A stretch of 64,000 nucleotides of DNA from Polydactylus sextarius. Taxonomy: Eukaryota > Chordata > Actinopteri > Polynemidae. Under the pieces are notes generated by a model. It did no database searches and was not told the DNA's origin. It saw nothing but the letters and a program-made list of their open reading frames with translations. Each line of letters opens with the position of its first letter. Within the stretch, counting starts at the first letter, position 1. The position numbers and the translations under genes were made by a program. This document shows positions 57,401 through 64,000 of the stretch, in pieces. Where the stretch lies: NCBI GenBank assembly GCA_016801845.1, contig CM028923.1, forward strand, positions 10,795,001 through 10,859,000, in the 5' to 3' direction.

Positions 57401-59029
57401 ATACGATGTGAAAAAACTGCTTTTATTTGTTAAATAATTCTGACTGAGGTAAACATCTGATGTGGGCATTTGCAGTTTAACATGTCAGTTGTGTTTCCTT
57501 CTCAGCTCTCCAACTGCAGTGACATGAACTTTTGTAAGTTTTCTCAGCATCTCCAATGAAGTCTCCCATTCATTGTGTTTGTGCTGTAATTGAATAGATG
57601 CCTTTTTTGATGCCACAGCATGCTCGGGACACAACACTGGGCCCGTGAATGGCTGTGGATACTCGCCAAGTTACTCTTGTGGAAGAGGTTACCTCAGTTC
57701 AGACTCAACTGATGTGAGTTCAGTTAGAATGGGATTTTTTTTTGTCCAACCTGCTGTCGCTCTGTATTTGTAGAGTCTTCAGAATCTTTTTAGTTGAAAT
57801 ACTCTCTATTAAACTCTGTAAAGTATCAAGACTTTAACTGATTAAAAAAAAAAATCAGTTCTTGCAGCAGGCAAACAATTATCCAATCAACACCTATCAG
57901 CAATTGTTAACACTTAAAATCAGATGCTCAATTGCTTTTCCCATGGTGCACTAGATTGGCCTGGACAACCTTCTACGTATCCAACAGAATTAGGTTCATT
58001 TCTCTTGAGCAATGTTTTTTCCGTTTCTAACTGTGTTTTAGGATGAAGAATGCTGTCGGCCATGTCTCCAGGCTTCTGCTTCTTCATATAAGGAACAAGG
58101 CTGGTGTGCAGATAATTCAAACCAGAATTCACAGGGGAAAGCAAAAGGAATCTGCTCCCAGCCGAGCACTCCCAGCCCACAAGTAAAACTCCATATGAGC
58201 ATGGGAGATCATGAGAAAGTTGTGGAGGATGTGTCTTGTCCAGATAAAGACTCAGGAAGTAACAGCCAGCAGGCAGGAAGCAGCACGGCTCCATTTGCAT
58301 CTTCTCAAACTCAGAGCTCAGAGTTTTGCAAATGCAAAACAACACCCAGCGAAGCTCGAGACGCGGCAACTCAAACCGTCGCGGCCGAGACGTGCAACGC
58401 CTCGACTCAGTCCGGAGAAGGTTCATTCTCAGCTGGCGAGTTCAACTTTTTCCTGCCACCTGTCGACATGTTAGTACAACATCCTGCCACAGGGAGGCAG
58501 ACAGACACTGCTGCAAAGTCAGAGACACACACTGATCCATCAACCAAACCAAAGAGTGGAGGGAAGCATACGCCCTGGAGCAAGAAACAAACGGAGGCTG
58601 GTTCACAGTCAGGCAGCAGCACCATAAACCAGTTCACTGTTCACAACAGCGGCACTGGGAAAATATTCTTACAGAAACCCATAAATCCTTTTAAAGATGT
58701 TCTGTGCGTGACTGACAGGAGAGGTACGACTTTACTGAGTTTCTTTTCATGTCTACATGAGAAACTTCAGAAGAAAACATTAATAACAGCGATTTTGTAA
58801 CACCAAATTTCCCTCCACCCTTGTTCCTGATCCAGGTAAGGACACCAGAGAGTGTGGAGATGAGAGAGGGCGACGTGATGACGGCCATCTGATGAAAGAG
58901 CTCTCAGATAATGTGAGAGAGGAGGTCACGTCTGCCACCAGAGTTAACAAACCCTCAGGAGAGGCCGAGACACTTCAGGAAATAGCCGACATTTTGCTCC
59001 TGCTCAAGCAGAAGAAGAAAGAGGAGTGA
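54432..59029 (+). CDS. redic1: Regulator of DNA class I crossover intermediates 1 (C12orf40 homologue), frameshift in exon 3
   Basis: Meiotic protein that in mammals supports class I crossover formation and binds branched DNA. Exons: 54432-54454, 54567-54606, 55291-55437, 55575-55704, 55826-55883, 55981-56089, 56224-56324, 56570-56697, 56781-56923, 57004-57076, 57210-57243, 57506-57533, 57619-57713, 58042-58723, 58836-59029. The start MNWVGGSR and following NRLVMKSDAKKQK / EFFEKRK / MQKKLKKMGI align with the mammalian N terminus; the C terminus ends ILLLLKQKKKEE. All introns are GT-AG; exon 5 has a weak acceptor (ATATAAAG). Summed length is 1985 nt, one short of 662 codons. The break is in exon 3 at the A run 55308-55311: EFFEKRK is in one frame and MQKKLKK in the next, and neither frame is open across it. 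Everything downstream stays open, so recent change, polymorphism or assembly error is likelier than old decay. If real, translation from the internal ATG at 55311 would lose the N-terminal domain. Confidence 0.82.
54607..55290. other. redic1 intron 2
   Basis: AT-rich, ending in a C10 run and T6 tract before the exon-3 acceptor. No other gene seen. Confidence 0.6.
58042..58723 (+). other. redic1: redic1 large exon 14 with Cys/Ser-rich and TQT motifs
   Basis: A 682-nt exon, the largest of the gene, encoding DEECCRPCLQASASS... to ...VLCVTDRR. It is Ser/Thr-rich and predicted disordered. It carries DAATQT (58360-58377) and NASTQS (58396-58413), preceded by the Cys pair CKCK. An ORF starting with an internal ATG at 58195 runs through the donor into intron 14; it is only part of this exon, not a separate gene. 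Confidence 0.85.
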
Positions 59030-59147
59030 TGAGCGTGGAAGGTAGAGCTGCGGCAGGAAACAAAAACATGCCTGTTCTGTGCATGTTTTTCAGAGTTTGT
59101 TCTTAAAGTTATGACACAGACGCCGGAGCTTTGATCTGATTCATCAT

Positions 59148-59261
59148 TTTATTTCTTTCCCCGTATACATATTCAAGTGTTAAGATTTCATTAAGATATT
59201 CATTTTTTATAGAATATAAACTCTAGCAAAACATTTACAGCCTGAACAATAATCAAATAAA
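59148..59261. terminator. Facing poly(A) signals of redic1 and slc2a13
   Basis: Plus-strand AATAAA at 59256-59261 lies 227 bases after the redic1 stop. A minus-strand AATAAA (window TTTATT, 59148-59153) could end the slc2a13 3' UTR. If both are used, the transcripts overlap by roughly 100-150 bases. Confidence 0.4.
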
Positions 59262-61794
59262 CTATACAGCACTTGTTTTTATATTAGTATTTTTGTAGTT
59301 CCTCGTAAACTGTAGAAACACACGGAGTCAGTTCACATAGAAAAAAACTGCAACCATTTCACCATAAGTACACAGTAAATGTCCCCACTATGGCAGAGAG
59401 GACGGTGTTAACACGACTGGATGTTAAAGGCTGGAACGACACCAGCGTCTGTGACTATCACGTTAAATATTTGGTCGACACAAGTTTTCATTACACGATC
59501 CGTGGTTGTGGACGGTTTCATCTGTGTGTGTGTGTGTGTGTGTGTGAAATCTGTAGTAACACTCAGTACGAAACTAGTTTGTGTTGTTTTTAAGACACGT
59601 TAACCTGAAACAAATGAAACTAACAGTTAAGTTAAATAAATACCTTCACATTCTGAAGCCAACGTTTGGATATTTTTCATTTTTTAAAGCCCATACATCA
59701 AATATTAATGAGCAAAGTTGTGACAAACTGAAGTGAATCATCTTGTTTCTGATGCGAAGCGACTAAACAGGAAACACAGGATGAAAATGACATGAGCTTG
59801 TTTGATATTTAGCACGTTTTAGCCTCGTTACTACTTTACATTATTGCAGATCATTTTCTAAAGCATGTGATGTATTTTTGATATAAGTTAACCTTATATA
59901 CAGTTCATGTGCTGAGGATGTACTTGGTTTTCTCAAGCAAGTTTAAAGTCTGCAAGTTGGGGAATCAGTCATGCTTTGGAATCAGCAGATATAAACTGTA
60001 ATGGTTATTAAATAATACACTGAATATGGACCTGTGTTTTAAGGACAGTTATAGGGTTTCCCCTGTGGAGATGCTTTGTTTGGTTTGTTTTATTTATTAT
60101 TAAACATTATAAACTGTCCTTGATCTGCCATGAGAAGCAACGCTGCAGCTTATTAGCGACTTATTCACCTGGTTTTGTTGTGTTATACAATTGTTAATTT
60201 GTCATACACTGAAACCTACAGGTATTAAGACTTAACGAGGATGTAACCTCACACAGTTTCACTTTTTTTTTTTTTTTTTTTACTACAAAAACAACACTGG
60301 CAAAATTACACTAAAATAAAATCCTACTCCTTGACTTTTGAGACAAGAACCACGAGAATGACGATATGCTCCGCTATTTGTACATAAGGCTATGGAGGAA
60401 GACGAAATTAATCATCGAAAAACATGTGAAACCATAGTAAAAAAATAATATTCCATCACAGGTCAAATCCAAATATGTACATATCAAATAAATTTAGAAA
60501 ATAATAATAATAATAACAATGCTACGTAGACTTTTAGTATTTATCGTAACATGACATAATACATACATGTCCATTTAAGGAGATGAGACTGAAAAAACGG
60601 CCGTCAGGCACCTTCACAATACACAGGCACTAATATCATCATGTTAAGATTAAGAATGAAATACTTCTAAAAAAAACCTAAAGGTTTTTACTTTACTACT
60701 ACTGACAGAACAGCCTGGCTGTATTTGCTGGATATATATATATATATATATATATTTCCAGTAATAACAACCAGCTACGCATCAGGACACATGCAGGTTT
60801 ATAACAAAGGTTCATACTGTTGGTAAATCTCGTGACAGTGTGACATTAAACTGTATTCTCCATAGTGTTATGTTGCAAAAAACTTTAAAAAAAGAAAAAA
60901 ACAACAACTCATATTTAGAGGCAACAATTTAAAGAAAAATGAACGGACTATATACTAAAGCATAAATTATAAAAATGAATGAATAAATAAGTAAATATGT
61001 AAATAAACCGTGGCGACACTTCAGTGCTACTACAGTGGTTAAAAAGTGTTTTTGTTTAGGCACCCACTGACGACGTTAAACATTATACTGTACATCTCTG
61101 GTGTTTGCTTTTTCTGTAAAAATAAAAAATAAAATAAAAGACCAAACATAAACCAGACGTCACTGAGCAGTGCTACAAGCTTTTTAATGACATGTAACTG
61201 AGATGTGTGTTGTAGAGTAGAAGGCAGAATGGTTCTCTAGGTCGACGACGAGTCACACACTGCTGTCATGTCAACAGAAATCTTGCGAACGCGTTTTTTT
61301 TTTTTTTTTTTTTTTTTAAAGGCTACGTTCACTTGTACTGTACTGGTACTGTACATACAACATCACATGTAAGTTATAATGGATATTTAATCAGTTAATC
61401 TACAAAATATTAGGGATGTCAGCCTTTTATTTTGTATTTGTCAGTGTGTGTTCAAAAGTCTTGTTTCCGAGCGTCTATGTGAAAGACACATTTATGTTCA
61501 GGTCTATTATAAAGCAGGTTTGACTCCACTTCACCCTCCAGTTCACAGATTAGGCTGAAAACTAAACATTCATACTCAAAGTAAATCACTGTCATTGATT
61601 TTGGATTCCTGAATTGACTGTTTTGAAAGCCAACTCACGTTTACTGATGCCGGCCTTTTTTTAACCTCAGAGTGTGAGGGGAGCCGGTGACTCCTCAGCT
61701 CACGCGCACAAAAAAATAGAAGTATTACAACTGACCCACCTACTCTGCATGTTTCAGCGATCACCAAAGAGATTTACCGACGTTAAAGCTCTGC
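59262..61794 (-). other. slc2a13: Probable slc2a13 3' untranslated region
   Basis: About 2.5 kb between the slc2a13 stop and the putative poly(A) signal at 59148-59153. AT-rich, with T17 near 60265, T26 near 61293-61318 and (AT)n at 60729-60757. Alternative minus-strand AATAAA signals exist near 60080 and 61419, so shorter forms are possible. A long 3' UTR is usual for this gene in other vertebrates. No gene is recognised on the plus strand. Confidence 0.4.
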
Positions 61795-62432
61795 CTAGTC
61801 CACGTCGGACGCGTCGTTGTCCGATAGATGGTAGTTGGAGCCTTTGACCCGGATGTACTCGACCTGCCGGCCTTCGTCCGAGTCGGATGCGCCGCAGGAG
61901 CAGAGCTGGTTTTCAAACAGAGCCTCGATCTCCTCCAGACGCCGGCCTTTGGTCTCTGGCAGGCAGCCATAGATGAAGATGAAACCTAGCAGGGCCATGC
62001 TGGAGTAGACGAAGAACGCTCCTGTAGGGAAAAAAAAAGAAAACAACAAAAGGAAACCAAAAGAAGACAAAGTCACTATAACAAACAACAAGCGACGCTG
62101 ACAGGAGATCCCGAGGGCAGCTGTTATAGACGCCGCCTGCTTAAGAAGTTTAACTGAAAAATGTTTCACCAAATTGAAATATTGATCACTGTACGTTAAA
62201 CGTGAAGTAGAAGACGCTCGGGCCTGTCAAAGTGTCTCACTCTGACATTACAGGAGGGTTAACAGGAGACACAAACACACCTAGAAACAAGAATTCATAC
62301 AGAAACACTGACAGAGGCTTAATGAGATTTCCTCGCCTCTGTGATATCTATTTTCTGCTTGTCAAAGCCCAATCACATTTTTAAGTTACTGGTATGTGTA
62401 ATATTAAATATCATTACTATTACTATGACAAC

Positions 62433-62520
<88 letters not shown>

Positions 62521-63746
62521 TCTTCAGTTGTGACATGGTGAGTGATTCTTAAGATAAATAAATGAATGAACGATTCACATCGATCTGCGTCTCGGGATGC
62601 CTCTATGATCGCACCTGATGAATCGATCACAAGCTCCACTAAAGGTCAGTTCCTTCCTGTCTGAGGAGAAACCTGCTGTTGATCAACATCAACTGCATGG
62701 AGGAGGGAAAAAATACTGGGTAAAACCTCAGGGTATCAGTCAGCTGTTACCTCCTCCTCTACTGGTGTTGACGTAAAGGAGCAGATGAATGAATGTTACA
62801 TAAGATGTGGATGAAGAGTGACAGCACTGATGGCGAGGAGTAACCGCTCCTGACAGAGGTGTTCGCTCTGATTACAATTAAAGACATCAAATCGTGACTT
62901 TCCCTACTTTCGTCTCCTTGTCTTGCTTTGACAGAAATAAAGAATGACAGCTCTGAGGTAATAAGATTTTCCGAGGAACGCTGACCGTAGTAGGTGAAGT
63001 ACTGAGCCAGGTGGAGGAAGGTGAGAGACACCAGGATGTTGAAGGTCCAGTTGACTCCGGCAGCGCAGGCGTTTCCTGTGCTTCTCGCCCACAGAGGGTA
63101 GATCTCTGAGTTGATGGTCCACGGCATCGGACCCATACCTGACAGAGAGAGATGAGAGTATTACTACTAATGTTACACTGATGGATGGATGGAAATTACA
63201 CAACAGTATAACACAAAAATAACAAATGGGAAATACACCAATGACAGAGCAAAGAAGACTTAATATCTTCATATGTGTGTGTGTGGGTGGTGAATAAATT
63301 GATTATTAGATTTGGTTGGATTAATACAGATGGTTTTGTGGAGGTACGACAGTGTGCAAGTTATTGTAAACAGCAGGAATAATTTCCTGAGTTGTTCCTT
63401 GTGACAGTGGAGCTGGATGAGTCTGTTGGAGAAGGAGCTGCACTGTCTCTGCACGGTGTAGTGGACAACATGGGATGGATTGTCCCATCCACCGAAGTTT
63501 GTCCAGCGACCTCAAACCTCTCTAGTTTATGGCCTTTTATGGTCTCTGCCTTGCGGATTATTTTTGTGCATCAGAGAAGTTCAGCAGGATGTGTCACACT
63601 TGGACGGAGTGAGATATGTTCACTTACCTGGTGCGAAAGCAGCTAAGTAGAGCACCAGCCCCAGTAAGACCAGCCAGGAGTAGGAGGTGGGACAGTAGTT
63701 GTAGGCCCAGTAGGTGTGATCTCGCATCAGGCTGGAGTTGGAGCAT
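61795..63746 (-). CDS. slc2a13: Proton myo-inositol cotransporter (HMIT), C-terminal part
   Basis: Sugar-porter-type major facilitator that carries myo-inositol with protons. Only the last three exons are inside the window: 63628-63746, 62986-63138, 61795-62021; GT-AG and in phase. They encode the end of the large extracellular loop (YWAYNYCPTSYSW), a membrane segment (LVLLGLVLYLAAFAPG), the transporter motif MPWTINSEIYPLWARSTGNA, two further membrane helices, PETKGRRLEEIE, and the tail SDSDEGRQVEYIRVKGSNYH ending SDNDASDVD before TAG (61797-61795). The tail is nearly identical to the mammalian protein. The upstream exons lie beyond 64000, so the gene is cut by the window edge. Teleosts may keep two copies (a and b); this fragment cannot decide which. 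Confidence 0.93.
62022..62985. other. slc2a13 last intron with long (TA)n
   Basis: Contains a (TA)n of about 63 bases at 62437-62500 followed by T19 (62500-62518). No other feature recognised. Confidence 0.7.
62437..62518. repeat. (TA)n plus poly(T) tract
   Basis: About 31 TA units run directly into 19 T residues; likely unstable and hard to sequence. Confidence 0.95.
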
Positions 63747-64000
63747 CTAGAAAGAAGTGATGGATGCAGTTGATTTATATTATGTTACTGTTTTGAAAAA
63801 GCTAATGAAAAACTAAGGATCACCTCCTTATCTCTATTTTTCTGTTGCTTTTGGCGAAGATATGTTTGTTAATTAATCTGAGAAACCGTGTGGTTTATAT
63901 TGATGAGATTCACTCAGGTTTTAATAACTGGATAATCTTTATTTTTCAGCAGTTATTCTTTGTATTCCATATACTACATCGTGTCAGACAGTGTGTAAAA
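63747..64000. other. slc2a13 intron reaching the window end
   Basis: Sequence upstream (sense) of the exon at 63628-63746. No further exon is visible before the window ends. Confidence 0.7.

Noticed and set aside
58195..58800. 201-codon ORF as a separate intronless gene
   Set aside because: It is the in-frame interior of redic1 exon 14; the end reads through the donor at 58724 into the intron.
54432..59029. redic1 as an old pseudogene
   Set aside because: Only one lesion is seen; all later exons, splice sites and the stop are intact, which is unlike long-term decay.

Overview
The window is nuclear DNA of a vertebrate, almost certainly a spiny-rayed (percomorph-like) teleost. Genes are split into short exons with GT-AG introns. 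CA/TG microsatellites are very frequent. Typical fish dispersed repeats, relics of an L2/CR1-type LINE and a hAT DNA transposon lie in introns. There are no operons, CRISPR arrays or recognisable RNA genes, and I see no sign of a prokaryotic or viral system.

Four protein-coding genes can be reconstructed exon by exon. (1) kif21a, minus strand, 37280 down to 4326: 36 coding exons encoding a kinesin-4 motor of about 1587 residues (motor, long coiled coil, seven-bladed WD40 propeller). Its first intron is about 14.5 kb and holds most of the repeats. (2) abcd2, minus strand, 53633 to 42378: 10 exons, 737 residues, a peroxisomal half ABC transporter. (3) redic1 (c12orf40), plus strand, 54432 to 59029: 15 exons, a meiotic crossover factor, with an apparent one-base frameshift in exon 3. 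(4) slc2a13, minus strand: only the last three coding exons (63746 to 61795) are inside the window. abcd2 and redic1 are head to head across about 0.8 kb that probably serves as a shared promoter. redic1 and slc2a13 are tail to tail and their 3' ends probably overlap.

The order and orientations (KIF21A-, ABCD2-, C12orf40+, SLC2A13-) match human 12q12 as I know it, so this is an old conserved neighbourhood; LRRK2 would be the expected next neighbour. The genes share no pathway: axonal microtubule control, very-long-chain fatty-acid import, meiotic recombination, and proton/myo-inositol transport. The most checkable observations are the redic1 frameshift, a 48-nt in-frame cassette exon in kif21a, a 43-bp copy of a kif21a splice acceptor next to a LINE relic, a hAT element nested in an older repeat with clear 8-bp target duplications, dispersed repeats carrying perfect estrogen-response palindromes, and two candidate dynein-light-chain motifs in redic1.
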